Notes under the pieces: model-generated
What the model was told of the DNA's origin: nothing
The model's input: only the letters and a program-made list of their open reading frames with translations
Database searches by the model: none
Program-made: the position numbers and the translations under genes
Source of the DNA: an uncultured Clostridia bacterium
GTDB taxonomy: Bacteria; Bacillota; Clostridia; Christensenellales; Borkfalkiaceae
Assembly (NCBI GenBank): GCA_944328495.1
Contig: CALVHR010000048.1
Location: forward strand, 1-55,426
Direction of reading: 5' to 3'
DNA: 55,426 nt
Shown here: positions 35,500 to 44,670 of the stretch, piece by piece
Layout of the letters: each line of letters opens with the position of its first letter
How positions within the stretch are numbered: the first letter of the stretch is position 1

Positions 35500-35718
35500 A
35501 TGTTCCGAAGAATTCTTTTACTGTCCGCCGCGGCAGTTTTTCTTACAGCGGCGCTCATCATAGCTTATAATTACTCGACGGAGAACCAAAGAACGTCGCG
35601 CGTCGGCTTTTTCCTTGCCGTACAATCGAGCGAGTGCAACCGTCTGATCCCGAAGACGAAAATTCCTTCGCAAGATCTGCGGCCAAAATATTACCAAATG
35701 CAGCATGGACCGTATTAA
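35500..35718 (+). CDS. Possible small membrane-anchored protein
   Basis: A 72-codon frame starting 'MFRRILLLSAAAVFLTAALII', a basic then hydrophobic segment typical of a signal anchor, with a polar remainder. The stop sits directly at a strong terminator, which supports a transcribed unit on this strand. Against it: no ribosome site, no clear promoter, and a second frame is open over the last 120 bp. I do not recognise the protein. A frameshifted remnant is possible. Confidence 0.35.
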   Translation: MFRRILLLSAAAVFLTAALIIAYNYSTENQRTSRVGFFLAVQSSECNRLIPKTKIPSQDLRPKYYQMQHGPY

Positions 35719-35753
35719 AAGTGGCGAAGCGTTACAAAGCTTCGCCACTTTTT
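35717..35753. terminator. Strong bidirectional terminator
   Basis: GTGGCGAAGC at 35721-35730 pairs with GCTTCGCCAC at 35739-35748, flanked by AAAA on the left and TTTTT on the right. It can end the macrodomain gene (minus) and anything transcribed from the left (plus). Confidence 0.85.
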
Positions 35754-35756
35754 CAT

Positions 35757-36605
35757 TTACCGTGTATTCTTCAGCACATCTTCATAAACAATACGATCTT
35801 TATCGAGAAATACATCAAATACGACACGGATATCATATTTTGATTCGTACAGCCAATTCTTAACCGCTCCTACGGCGATTGCGGCGGCCTCATCGCTCGG
35901 ATAACCGAAAATCCCTGTCGAAATGCAGCAAAAAGCAATGCTGTGCAATTGCATTTCACGCGCCAAATTCAAGCAGGAAATATAGCAGTTGCGAAGAAGA
36001 CGTTCGTCATTTTCCGTTGGCTTTGCAATGACCATCGGGCCGACCGTGTGAATAATATACTTTGAGGGAAGGTTATAAGCCAGCGTGATTTTCGCACATC
36101 CTGCCGGCTCCGACTCACCTTGCGCCCCCATGATCTTGGAACAATCCAATCGCACCTGTACGCCCGCTCGTGAATGAATTACATTGTCGATGCATTTATG
36201 ATGGGGAATAAAACAGCCTAACAGCGAGTTATTTGCCGCGTTTACAATCGCGTCCGCGCGCAATCGGGTTATATCTCCCTGCCATAATGCAATGCCGTCT
36301 TTGTATTCAAAGCCATCGACGTTTACTATGCCGTTTTCAATTGTTTCAGCCCAAAATAATTTATCCTGCAAATCCAGAAAACGATCGCTGACGGGAGTCG
36401 GCAGCCGCTGGTTCAAAAATCCCCAAATAAGATCGCGTTTAACCTTATAAGGATAACTGAACGCCGCTATCTCGTTGCGCTCTTCCAACAATATGCCGAG
36501 CATTTCATCGCAGATCACGCTCTTTTCCTCTTCCTTTAAGCAGATCGGTTTTCGAGGCTTATAATTCAGGTCTATAAAATTCCGATAATCTTTCAAAGTA
36601 AGCAT
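35757..36605 (-). CDS. Zinc-type macrodomain protein (protein-ADP-ribose hydrolase)
   Basis: A 282-residue protein predicted to remove ADP-ribose from protein side chains. The N-terminal ~115 residues are helical; the macrodomain follows with 'GDITRLRADAIVNAANNSLLG', 'IIHTVGPM' and 'ISTGIFGYP'. The insert 'HHKCIDNVIHSRAGVQVRLDC' shortened to its key residues (His, Cys, Cys) matches the metal-binding loop of the Zn-macro group known beside sirtuin SirTM in Gram-positive pathogens. No sirtuin or lipoyl-carrier gene is nearby, so the partner is missing here. The ATG at 36605 has GGAG upstream; the TTG at 36623 lacks a site. Confidence 0.88.
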   Translation of the reverse strand: MLTLKDYRNFIDLNYKPRKPICLKEEEKSVICDEMLGILLEERNEIAAFSYPYKVKRDLIWGFLNQRLPTPVSDRFLDLQDKLFWAETIENGIVNVDGFEYKDGIALWQGDITRLRADAIVNAANNSLLGCFIPHHKCIDNVIHSRAGVQVRLDCSKIMGAQGESEPAGCAKITLAYNLPSKYIIHTVGPMVIAKPTENDERLLRNCYISCLNLAREMQLHSIAFCCISTGIFGYPSDEAAAIAVGAVKNWLYESKYDIRVVFDVFLDKDRIVYEDVLKNTR

Positions 36606-36631
36606 ACGGCAATCTCCGAACAAAACGATTA

Positions 36632-38857
36632 TTATTTTCCGGCATTAAAATTGATCAGGCAACCTTTAAGTATAATATTTTTCTCGTCCTGCGTAAGCTT
36701 TCCGACGCTGAGAGTGATATCCTTTACATTGTGGCCGCTGATGTGCTTTGCGGGGATGTTTTCCGTCCCCTCGGCAATGTGCTTGTCAATGTCCTCAATA
36801 TAAATAAAATCCCCCACTTTAAAATGCAGTTTGTCTGCGGTAAACGGCAACATGCCCCAATTGATCAAATTGCTGCGATACCGTTTTGTCGCATACTCTT
36901 TTGCGATGTTCGCTATGCCGCCAAGAACTCTTTGGCAGGAAGCCGCCTGCTCGCGCGCTGAGCCATCCCCGGGTTTCACGGCTACGACGCAACTTCCGTA
37001 AATCGTATTGTCGCGGATATGGACGTCTCCGAGCTTTTTGATCACGCTTTCAGGCAATTTTCCCGTCTCGCGGCGAATCTGTTCATCGGCTTTGACTTCC
37101 TTTGCCCTTCCGACATATCCCGGATCTTTTCTGGACAGAGCAAACTCCGCCAGTTTCAAAGGATTGGATCGATAGGAAGAAGTTTCACCGGAAGGGATAA
37201 GCTCGTCTGTTGTGGTGACGGGATCATTGATGACGCTCACTGCTTTGATCAGGACATTTTTCCCGAGAGGAATCATCTCCGGCCAGTCTGCTATATTCGG
37301 GCCATATTTCAGCTCCGCATCTCTGTGTGCTTTTCCTGCTCCGTGATAAACACGGTTTTTATAAATTTCAGAATCGAAGAAATATTTTTTGACTTTTTTG
37401 GTGTATTCTGCTTCCGTTGCGGGAGTAAGTTTTCCGCCGTTTGCAGCCGTTGCCGCAATTGAACGTGCATCCATAAGCGCAACCGCAGCCAGCTGTCCTG
37501 CCGCGGGCTTGCTGCCTTCACGGCTTTCAAAGTTTCGCGTGGTATGGCGAATGGATAAACCGTTGTTTGCGGGGACATCACCGGCACCGAAACAAGGACC
37601 GCAGAAAGCAGTCTTTACGATCGCCCCCGCATCCATCAAGCCGCCGATATATCCGTTTTCGACAAGCGCTTTATAAACGGGTTGGCTGGACGGATATATG
37701 CTGAGCGAAAATTCGTCTACCCCTGTAGATTTTCCTTTCAGGATCTCGTATGCTTCGGCTATATTTTCATACATACCGCCCGCACATCCCGCAATAATGC
37801 CCTGATCGACATAGATACCGCCGTCGCGAATCTTGTCGGTTAAGCAGAACTTGTCGTCGCCGCGCAATTTTCTGCCCGCCGCCTCGACCTCGGAAAGGAT
37901 CTCCTGCGGATGATCGAGCAATTCGCGGATAGTATACGCATTGCTCGGATGGAACGGCAGAGCGATCATCGGTTCGATCGAACTCAAATTGATCGTAATG
38001 CCGCAGTCGTAATACGCCGGATCTGTCGGATGCAGTTCTTTAAAATCTTTTTCCCTGCCGTGAATTTTATAATATTCGCGTGTCTTTTCGTCTGTTTCCC
38101 AAATTGAGGAAAGGCAAGCCGTTTCCGTCGTCATAACGTCAATGCCGTTCCGATAATCCATCGAAAGATTTTTTATGCCGGGACCGACAAATTCAAGAAT
38201 CTTGTTCTTGACAAATCCGTTTTTGAACACGGCACCGCACAGAGCGATTGCCACGTCCTGCGGCCCGACGCCCTTTTTCAGATTGCCTCGCAGATAAACG
38301 GCAACCGTTTCGGGACGTGCAATATCATAAGTTTTATTGAGGATCTGTTTGACCAGTTCAGGGCCGCCTTCGCCGACCGCCAATGTTCCCAGCGCACCGT
38401 AACGCGTATGCGAATCGCTGCCCAGGATCATGCGGCCGACTTTTGCTTCCATTTCGCGCATGTATTGATGGATCACGGCCAGATGCGGCGGTACAAAATT
38501 CGCGCCGTACTTTTTTGCCGCAGAGAGCCCGAACACATGGTCGTCTTCATTGATCGTGCCACCGACGGCGCAAAGCGAATTGTGGCAGTTGGTCAAAGTA
38601 TATGAAAGCGGGAATTCCTGTAAACCGCTTGCTTTCGCCGTCTGAATGATCCCGACATATGTGATGTCATGTGAAGCGATTGCATCGAAGTGCAGTTTCA
38701 GATTTTGCTCGTCACCGTGATTGTGTGCGCGCAAAATGGAATATGCCATCGTACCTTTGCGGGCTTTCTCTTTTTGCTCAGAGGTAAGATACGCCTGATT
38801 TTCTTTCACAAGCGTTCCGTTCATGTAGTAGCAACCGCTACGGATCAATTTTATCAT
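36632..38857 (-). CDS. Aconitase-family hydratase
   Basis: A 741-residue [4Fe-4S] dehydratase of the aconitase superfamily. The cluster Cys residues lie in 'TTETACLSS' and in '[10 protein letters not shown]'; '[12 protein letters not shown]' and '[20 protein letters not shown]' are substrate-site motifs, the latter standing for the usual GSSREH. The C-terminal swivel domain is fused, so this is a single-chain enzyme. I place it with the clostridial 'hydratase' group and not with classical AcnA or LeuC. Whether it acts on citrate or another tricarboxylate is open. GGAG precedes the ATG. It may be cotranscribed with the macrodomain gene 26 bp downstream. Confidence 0.88.
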   Translation of the reverse strand: MIKLIRSGCYYMNGTLVKENQAYLTSEQKEKARKGTMAYSILRAHNHGDEQNLKLHFDAIASHDITYVGIIQTAKASGLQEFPLSYTLTNCHNSLCAVGGTINEDDHVFGLSAAKKYGANFVPPHLAVIHQYMREMEAKVGRMILGSDSHTRYGALGTLAVGEGGPELVKQILNKTYDIARPETVAVYLRGNLKKGVGPQDVAIALCGAVFKNGFVKNKILEFVGPGIKNLSMDYRNGIDVMTTETACLSSIWETDEKTREYYKIHGREKDFKELHPTDPAYYDCGITINLSSIEPMIALPFHPSNAYTIRELLDHPQEILSEVEAAGRKLRGDDKFCLTDKIRDGGIYVDQGIIAGCAGGMYENIAEAYEILKGKSTGVDEFSLSIYPSSQPVYKALVENGYIGGLMDAGAIVKTAFCGPCFGAGDVPANNGLSIRHTTRNFESREGSKPAAGQLAAVALMDARSIAATAANGGKLTPATEAEYTKKVKKYFFDSEIYKNRVYHGAGKAHRDAELKYGPNIADWPEMIPLGKNVLIKAVSVINDPVTTTDELIPSGETSSYRSNPLKLAEFALSRKDPGYVGRAKEVKADEQIRRETGKLPESVIKKLGDVHIRDNTIYGSCVVAVKPGDGSAREQAASCQRVLGGIANIAKEYATKRYRSNLINWGMLPFTADKLHFKVGDFIYIEDIDKHIAEGTENIPAKHISGHNVKDITLSVGKLTQDEKNIILKGCLINFNAGK

Positions 38858-38952
38858 ACCGAATTCTCCTTTCTCTCGTAATTAATTCTATTTCTATCGA
38901 TCGCAGCCCGGCGGATAGCCGTTCTTCTCCGCACGAGCGGACAAAATATTTT

Positions 38953-39666
38953 TTATTCGATTTTGATCAGTTCGTCTTCCGAAAGATCCTGTAAAAAATC
39001 AGGCAGGTCGCTGTCCGATGCCGAAGGGTCTTGCTTATCGGACGTCGCGGCAATTTCTTCGGAAACAGGATTCTTCGCACTTTCATCCACATAAACGTTG
39101 TTTGCATACAGATAAGAATCCGGTTCGTCCGAATGAAGCTTTGCGATGCTTTCCATTAAAGTATCGTAATCGGGAAGGTCCTCAATGCTGTTCAATCGGA
39201 AACGCTTTAAAAAATTATCTGTCGTCGCATACAGGATCGGACGTCCGACGGCATCTTTTCTGCCCACCGGTTCGATCATTTTCAACTCTAAAAGCGTATG
39301 AATGGCGTAATCGCAATTCAGGCCGCGCAGAGCTTCCAACTCGCCTTTTGTTATCGGCTGTTTGTATGCAATGATCGCCGAACATTCCAAGATCGTGCGC
39401 GTAAATTCACGTTCTTTGATCGGGTTCAGTACGGAAGAGACATAGTCCTTATATTCGGGATTGCTGGAAAGCTGCATTTTCTTGTTAAAGATCAATAGCC
39501 GCAAGCCGCCCTTTTCCGAATAGCGTTCCTGTAAATTTTTCGCAGCGTCTTTTATGTCCTTTTCGCTTACGCCGAGCTTTTCCGCAATGATATCAATCGG
39601 AACCGGATTTCCCGAAACAAATAGCACACTTTCGAGTATATTACTCAAATTCTCCAAAATCTCCAA
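38953..39666 (-). CDS. scpB: Segregation and condensation protein ScpB
   Basis: A winged-helix kleisin partner of SMC-ScpA in chromosome segregation. The 237 residues include 'LESVLFVSGNPV', 'IIAYKQPITKGELEALRG' and 'VGRPILYATTDNFLKRF', plus an acidic tail. The start is a TTG at 39666, supported by GAGGAGG 5-6 bp upstream; it overlaps scpA by 26 bp, so the two are translationally linked. Confidence 0.94.
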   Translation of the reverse strand: MEILENLSNILESVLFVSGNPVPIDIIAEKLGVSEKDIKDAAKNLQERYSEKGGLRLLIFNKKMQLSSNPEYKDYVSSVLNPIKEREFTRTILECSAIIAYKQPITKGELEALRGLNCDYAIHTLLELKMIEPVGRKDAVGRPILYATTDNFLKRFRLNSIEDLPDYDTLMESIAKLHSDEPDSYLYANNVYVDESAKNPVSEEIAATSDKQDPSASDSDLPDFLQDLSEDELIKIE

Positions 39667-40432
39667 AATTTTCCTCCTCGCTTCGATCGGGATTGTACTT
39701 TATAATGATTTTATCAAACGTGGCGTTTTGTTCCACTTTGATAAACTGATATTTCAAAAGCTCTAAAAGTGCCTGAAAGGTCGTTATGATTTCGTTACGG
39801 CGCGCGTGCGGCGAAAACAATTCGTCGAATGCAACCTCTCCGCGTTCGTTTACGGTTTCGCATATATATGCCGCGCGGTCCGGAATCGTGTAAACATCTT
39901 TCGGGATTTCGCGCTGTGCGTTTTCATCACGCATCCGCGCTTCTTGCCGCAGCATAAGTTCGGTAAACGCTTTCAACAAACCGTCCAGATTGAAATCTTT
40001 ATATACGATCTTCGCTTCGCCGACATTCTTGTCCGGTTCTTTATAATAATACCCGATCGTTTCGAGCTCTTTCAGTTTTGCGCTCTCTTCTTTGAGCATC
40101 TTATACTCTTCCAAAGCACGGATCAATACCGCTTCCCCGTCTTCTTCGTCAGGATCCTGTTCCACAATTGCAGGAACAAGGCTCTTGGCTTTAATTTCCA
40201 GTATTGCCGACGCGATGCTGAGGTATTCGCTCGCTTTATCGATATCGATATACGGAAGCCCTTTCATATAATCCAGAAATTGCTCGGTTACCTTGGAAAC
40301 GAAAATGTCTTTGATCTCGATCTGTTCCTGTTTGATCAGGAAAAGCAAAAGATCAAGAGGCCCTTCAAAATTGTCCAAGACGGTCGTGTAATCCACTACC
40401 GATTCAAAATTGTCTGCCGGATTTTTTGCCAT
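39641..40432 (-). CDS. scpA: Segregation and condensation protein ScpA
   Basis: The kleisin subunit that bridges the SMC heads. The 263 residues start with the family signature 'FEGPLDLLLFLIKQEQIEI', and the C-terminus has the winged-helix 'EVAFDELFSPHARRNEIITTF' shortened to 'FDELFSPHARRNEII'. The ATG directly follows the stop of the M50 protease gene (TAAATG), without a clear ribosome site, so translation is probably coupled. Order M50-scpA-scpB is common in Bacillota. Confidence 0.95.
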   Translation of the reverse strand: MAKNPADNFESVVDYTTVLDNFEGPLDLLLFLIKQEQIEIKDIFVSKVTEQFLDYMKGLPYIDIDKASEYLSIASAILEIKAKSLVPAIVEQDPDEEDGEAVLIRALEEYKMLKEESAKLKELETIGYYYKEPDKNVGEAKIVYKDFNLDGLLKAFTELMLRQEARMRDENAQREIPKDVYTIPDRAAYICETVNERGEVAFDELFSPHARRNEIITTFQALLELLKYQFIKVEQNATFDKIIIKYNPDRSEEENFGDFGEFE

Positions 40433-41143
40433 TTAGAAAACCAACCCCCAAAGCAGATAAATGGGTTGTGCGATAAAATTGGTTACGTATGTCATAATAT
40501 AGCCCAATATATCGATATACCCGAATATTTGTGCAGCAAGCGCAAAGACCGAATAATTGGAAAGAATATTCGTCAGAAAATGGACCGCAATCAACACGAT
40601 CAGGATAATGTATCCGTATTGCTGAAAAAAACGAAATACTCTGCCCCTGCGTTTATTCACTGCTTCCACGACTCTCCATCCGTCCAACGGCGGAAGCGGA
40701 ATCAAATTAAATACACAAAATGCCAGTGAATACGAAGTCAAAAGCAAAGTAAACCAATACAAAAACTCATAAATCGGCCACCACGGCAGCACAAGGTACG
40801 TAACGACCAACAGAAACAGCGGATAAAACAAAAACGCCGTCAAATAATTCATGACTACGCCCGCTATCGCGGTAAAAGCCAACCCACGTTTATAATGCCT
40901 GAAATTAAAAGGATTAATCGGCACCGGCTTTGCCCAGCCGAAGCCCGCAAAAGCAAATAATACCAATCCCAGGATATCAAAATGCGCGAGCGGATTAATT
41001 GTAAGACGCCCGTTCATTTTCGGTGTGACATCGCCGCATTTATACGCAATGAATGCGTGCGAAAATTCGTGCAACGATAGCACGATCGCGACTGCGAGAA
41101 AGCTCGCCAACAAATAAATGACATCCTGGATGATCTGCTGCAT
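40433..41143 (-). CDS. Site-2-protease-family membrane metalloprotease (M50)
   Basis: A 236-residue polytopic protein with the zinc motif 'LHEFSHAF' (HExxH) in the first helix and 'NLIPLPPLDGWRV' (the third ligand, Asp) in a later one. This is the compact YwhC-like group without PDZ domain, of unknown substrate. The ATG lies only 6 bp after a TATAAT, and no ribosome site exists, so the mRNA is probably leaderless. Confidence 0.9.
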   Translation of the reverse strand: MQQIIQDVIYLLASFLAVAIVLSLHEFSHAFIAYKCGDVTPKMNGRLTINPLAHFDILGLVLFAFAGFGWAKPVPINPFNFRHYKRGLAFTAIAGVVMNYLTAFLFYPLFLLVVTYLVLPWWPIYEFLYWFTLLLTSYSLAFCVFNLIPLPPLDGWRVVEAVNKRRGRVFRFFQQYGYIILIVLIAVHFLTNILSNYSVFALAAQIFGYIDILGYIMTYVTNFIAQPIYLLWGLVF

Positions 41144-41149
41144 AAAAAA

Positions 41150-41178
41150 ATTATACTATAATCGCGCAAAAAAAGCAA
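41150..41178 (-). promoter_or_regulatory. Promoter of M50-scpA-scpB, leaderless mRNA predicted
   Basis: Minus-strand TTGCTT (41173-41178), 17-bp spacer, TATAAT (41150-41155), then six T and the ATG at 41143. Confidence 0.7.
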
Positions 41179-41208
41179 GGCAATCGAAAATAAATCTTAA
41201 AAGCATAT

Positions 41209-41237
41209 AAAAAAAGAGCAGGTACCTGCTCTTTTTT
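41209..41237. terminator. Bidirectional terminator after lysA
   Basis: A-run plus GAGCAGG pairing with CCTGCTC plus T-run: a symmetric hairpin 19 bp past the lysA stop, with six to seven A/T on each side. Confidence 0.85.
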
Positions 41238-41255
41238 ACAAATTGCGTCCGTCAT

Positions 41256-42581
41256 TTATTTTAAAGATTCTGGGATCACGTCGTTTCGGACCAGATCCTC
41301 ATACGTTTGCGGTTTTACAATATAATCTGCTTTACCGTCTTTTACCAGTACAACCGGAGGGACAAAATTCCGATTATAATTGCTTGCCATTGAATAATTA
41401 TATGCACCTGTGGAGAGAACCGCCAATATATCCCCGCTCTTTGCCGGCGGAAGCAAAACATTTGCACAGACGATATCTCCGCTCTCACAGCATTTTCCGG
41501 CAACCGAAACGACCTCAGTCGCCGCTTCGTCCGCACGATTTGCAAGAATTGCCGTATATTTTGCCTGGTATAAAGCATATCTCGGATTATCGAACATCCC
41601 GCCGTCTACGGCGACATATTTTTTTATTCCGGGGATCTCTTTGATGTTGCCCACAGTATACAAAGTAACTCCTGCCTCTCCGACGATCGAACGCCCGGGC
41701 TCGATCACGAGATAAGGCAGCGGAAAATTCAATTCGTTGGCTTTGCTTTTCAGCTCCGAAATGATCGCTTCAAGATACAGCGCATATTCCACGGAAGAGA
41801 TTTTTGCATCTTCATCCGTGTACCAAATCCCATATCCGCCTCCAAGATTCAAAGCAGACGCTTCGTATCCGAGCTCATTGCGCAATGCTCCCATAAAATC
41901 AAACATTTTATCGACCGCAAGCGTAAAGGACTGCTTTTCGAAAATCTGAGAACCGATATGGCAATGAAACCCTTTCAGACAAAGATTTTTTTTCTGCAAA
42001 GCATATGCCGTCACATTACGCGCCGAGCCGTCCGCAATAGAAAATCCAAACTTACTGTCCGTTTTGGCCGTTTGAATAAAACGGTGGGTATGAGCCTCTA
42101 CGCCGGGATTGATTCTAAGAAGAATATTCTGACGGATTCCCTTCTTTTCACTGAGCGCATCGAGAAGATCGAGCTCTGCATATGCATCGACAACTATCGT
42201 TCCGACTCCGCAGTCGAGAGCGTATTCCAATTCCTGCGGCAATTTATTGTTGCCATGCATATAAATCTTGTCTGCAGGGAATCCGGCTTTGATCGCCGTA
42301 TATAACTCCCCGCCCGATACAACATCCACTCCGATATTTTCCTGCGCAGCGATTTTATAAACCGCAAGACATGAGAATGCTTTCGACGCATATAAAACCA
42401 GCCCGTTTCCGCCATACTCTTTATCGATCGTGTCACGATATACCCTGCACATATCGCGGATATATTGCTCATCCATTACGTAGAGCGGAGTACCGAATTG
42501 CTTGGCCAAATCCACGGCATCAGCTCCGCCGATTTCCAAATGCCCTTTTTTATTGATTTTTAAAGTCTCGCGTGTATTCAT
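41256..42581 (-). CDS. lysA: Diaminopimelate decarboxylase LysA
   Basis: A fold-type III PLP enzyme making lysine from meso-diaminopimelate. The 441 residues show the PLP Lys in 'LVLYASKAFSC', 'LRINPGVEAHTH', 'HCHIGSQI', 'LNLGGGYGIWY' and 'CESGDIVC', all standard. I use the ATG at 42581 with AGG upstream; 16 residues before it lack similarity. It is a one-gene unit between its own promoter and terminator. No other lysine gene is present. Confidence 0.95.
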   Translation of the reverse strand: MNTRETLKINKKGHLEIGGADAVDLAKQFGTPLYVMDEQYIRDMCRVYRDTIDKEYGGNGLVLYASKAFSCLAVYKIAAQENIGVDVVSGGELYTAIKAGFPADKIYMHGNNKLPQELEYALDCGVGTIVVDAYAELDLLDALSEKKGIRQNILLRINPGVEAHTHRFIQTAKTDSKFGFSIADGSARNVTAYALQKKNLCLKGFHCHIGSQIFEKQSFTLAVDKMFDFMGALRNELGYEASALNLGGGYGIWYTDEDAKISSVEYALYLEAIISELKSKANELNFPLPYLVIEPGRSIVGEAGVTLYTVGNIKEIPGIKKYVAVDGGMFDNPRYALYQAKYTAILANRADEAATEVVSVAGKCCESGDIVCANVLLPPAKSGDILAVLSTGAYNYSMASNYNRNFVPPVVLVKDGKADYIVKPQTYEDLVRNDVIPESLK

Positions 42582-42600
42582 AGTATTTACCTCGCTACAT

Positions 42601-42629
42601 ATTGTATCAAAACTAACAAAAAAACGCAA
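42601..42629 (-). promoter_or_regulatory. Possible lysA promoter
   Basis: Minus-strand TTGCGT (42624-42629), 17-bp spacer, TACAAT (42601-42606). The -35 is weak. No lysine riboswitch fits in the ~12-nt leader. Confidence 0.5.
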
Positions 42630-42700
42630 GAAAATACACTCCGATAGTTAAAAAAAATAATTTTATTTCTTGGTTTTATTCATGCAGAATTCACATAAAA

Positions 42701-42735
42701 CGGGCAGGCAAAGTCCGTATGTCTTTGCCTGCCCG
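42701..42735 (-). terminator. Terminator of htpG
   Basis: CGGGCAGGCAAAG and its exact complement flank a 9-nt loop; TTTTATG follows on the minus strand. Confidence 0.85.
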
Positions 42736-42757
42736 CAAGTATCTTTTTGCCTCGTAT

Positions 42758-44620
42758 TTATTGGATATATTCGCCGAGCATGGACATATTGTTTTTAGAA
42801 AACTCATCCATTTCTTCGGGTGGAAGTTTTTTATAAGAAAGCATCGCGAGATAATAGATCTGATTTGCAACAAAAGCTTTTTTATCTTCGTCAAGTCCGA
42901 TAAATTTCTGAATAACAGGATTTGCGGTATTGATCACAAGTGTCATATCGCGATCGGCGTCCGCACCCGCAAGCCCATAAAAAGCGTTCATTTCTCCAAA
43001 CCTGCGTGAAAACTCGGACACGTTTATGACCGCCGGTATGTCTGCATTTTTGAATTTTTCAGGTTTGACAGAAATCGTCTTGTTTTTTAATGCCCCTTTG
43101 AATGCCTCGGTCAAATCTTTAAAATCATCCGCAGAACCCGAGTCCTCTTTCAAAGCAGAATCGACATCGGCGTCAATACGCAAAAATTTATATTTGCCCG
43201 AATCTTTAAATTCAATGTAACTGATAAAGTGCGGGTCGATAAAAGTATCGCAGACGATCGCATTTAATCCTGCACCTTTAAACATCGAAATGTATTGTGC
43301 CTGCCCGACTTCGTCCGAAACATAATAGACCGTTACAGGCTCTTGCTTTTGCTCCTCTTTCTTTTCTGTCCCTTCTGCTTCCGTGTTTTCCGATTGTCCG
43401 CCTTCCGCATCCTTTCGGCCGGTAAATTCTGCCAACGTTTTATACGAGCCGTTGAGGTCTTTAAATACGATGATATCTTTCACTTTTGAATAAAATTCAT
43501 CGTCTTTAATGCAGCCGAGTTTAATAAAAACGGAAATATCGTTCCAACAATTTTCAAATTTTTCGCGGTCCGTTTTATAAAGCCCAGTCAATTTATCCGC
43601 AACCTTTTTTGTAATATGCTTGGAGATCTTCTGGACCTGGCGATCATTCTGCAAGAAACTGCGCGACACATTCAGCGGAATGTCCGGGCAATCGATCACT
43701 CCGTTAAGAAGCAGAAGATATTCCGGAATCACTTCCTTAATATTATCGGCAATAAAAACCTGATTGCAGTATAACTTGACTTTTCCGCGTTCAAGCTCGA
43801 CTTTGCTCTTTACCTTCGGAAAATACAAAATTCCCTTCAAGCGGAACGGATAATCCATGTTCAGATGAATCCAGAAAAGCGGATCGTGATAATCGTGAAA
43901 TGTCTTACGGTAAAATTCCCTGTACTCGTCATCCGTGCAATCTTTCGGATTTTTCAAATACAACGGGTGAGTGTCGTTGAGCGGTTTATCGTCCTTACCC
44001 TGATAATTAAAATAAATATTATACGGCATGAATGCGCAGTATTTATCAATCAGCGTACGAATCGTTGCTTCGTCCAAAAATTCTTTCTCTTCAGGCAATA
44101 TGTGCATGACGATCCTGGTCCCTCGCTCTGTTTTGTCCCAGGGTTCGATCAAATATGTGCTCTCGCCGTCCGATTCCCAATGGACTGCTTCGCTCCCGTC
44201 CTTATAGGATTTCGTAAAAATTTCAATATTTTCGGAAACCATGTAAGCCGAATAAAAGCCGAGTCCGAAATGCCCGATAATACCTTCTCCGCCCGCCTTT
44301 TCATATTTTGAGAGAAAATCGGCTGCACCCGAAAAAGCGATTTGCGTAATGTATTTTTCAACTTCGTCTTCGGTCATGCCGAGACCGTTATCTTCCACGG
44401 TAAGGGTTTTTGCGTCTTTATCAACGGAAATCTTGATACAAAATTCCTCGTCGCCTTGGTTTGCTTCACCAAGATCGACAAGTTTTTTATATTTTGTGAT
44501 GGCGTCGATCCCGTTTGCCACAATTTCCCGCAGAAAGATATCCTTATCCGAATACAGCCACTTTTTAATGATCGGCATCATGTTTTCGCTTGATATGCGA
44601 ATATTCCCTTGTTTAGACAT
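42758..44620 (-). CDS. htpG: Molecular chaperone HtpG (Hsp90)
   Basis: A 620-residue Hsp90 homologue. The GHKL ATPase region has 'LREIVANGIDAITKYKKL', 'VEDNGLGMTEDEV' and 'GHFGLGFYSAYMV'; the middle domain carries 'SRSFLQNDRQVQKI'. A Glu/Lys-rich linker (about 415-435) is inserted in the middle-to-C-terminal region. The 'NGID' replaces the usual 'NASD'. The ATG at 44620 has GAGGTGA 6 bp upstream. No CIRCE element and no convincing promoter is visible between it and the ispH terminator. Confidence 0.95.
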   Translation of the reverse strand: MSKQGNIRISSENMMPIIKKWLYSDKDIFLREIVANGIDAITKYKKLVDLGEANQGDEEFCIKISVDKDAKTLTVEDNGLGMTEDEVEKYITQIAFSGAADFLSKYEKAGGEGIIGHFGLGFYSAYMVSENIEIFTKSYKDGSEAVHWESDGESTYLIEPWDKTERGTRIVMHILPEEKEFLDEATIRTLIDKYCAFMPYNIYFNYQGKDDKPLNDTHPLYLKNPKDCTDDEYREFYRKTFHDYHDPLFWIHLNMDYPFRLKGILYFPKVKSKVELERGKVKLYCNQVFIADNIKEVIPEYLLLLNGVIDCPDIPLNVSRSFLQNDRQVQKISKHITKKVADKLTGLYKTDREKFENCWNDISVFIKLGCIKDDEFYSKVKDIIVFKDLNGSYKTLAEFTGRKDAEGGQSENTEAEGTEKKEEQKQEPVTVYYVSDEVGQAQYISMFKGAGLNAIVCDTFIDPHFISYIEFKDSGKYKFLRIDADVDSALKEDSGSADDFKDLTEAFKGALKNKTISVKPEKFKNADIPAVINVSEFSRRFGEMNAFYGLAGADADRDMTLVINTANPVIQKFIGLDEDKKAFVANQIYYLAMLSYKKLPPEEMDEFSKNNMSMLGEYIQ

Positions 44621-44641
44621 AAGTATCACCTCTTTATATTT

Positions 44642-44667
44642 AAAAACCCCGCAAAATGCGGGGTTTT
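44642..44667 (-). terminator. Terminator of the ispH cassette
   Basis: AAAACCCCGCA pairs with TGCGGGGTTTT around AAA, with T5 on the minus strand. It lies just past the ispH stop and before htpG. Confidence 0.88.
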
Positions 44668-44670
44668 GTG

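Noticed and set aside
42607-42700. Lysine riboswitch upstream of lysA
   Set aside because: The predicted transcript start leaves only about 12 nt of leader, too short for an L-box.
44621-44670. CIRCE or other heat-shock operator before htpG
   Set aside because: No TTAGCACTC-type inverted repeat; the only hairpin is the ispH terminator.
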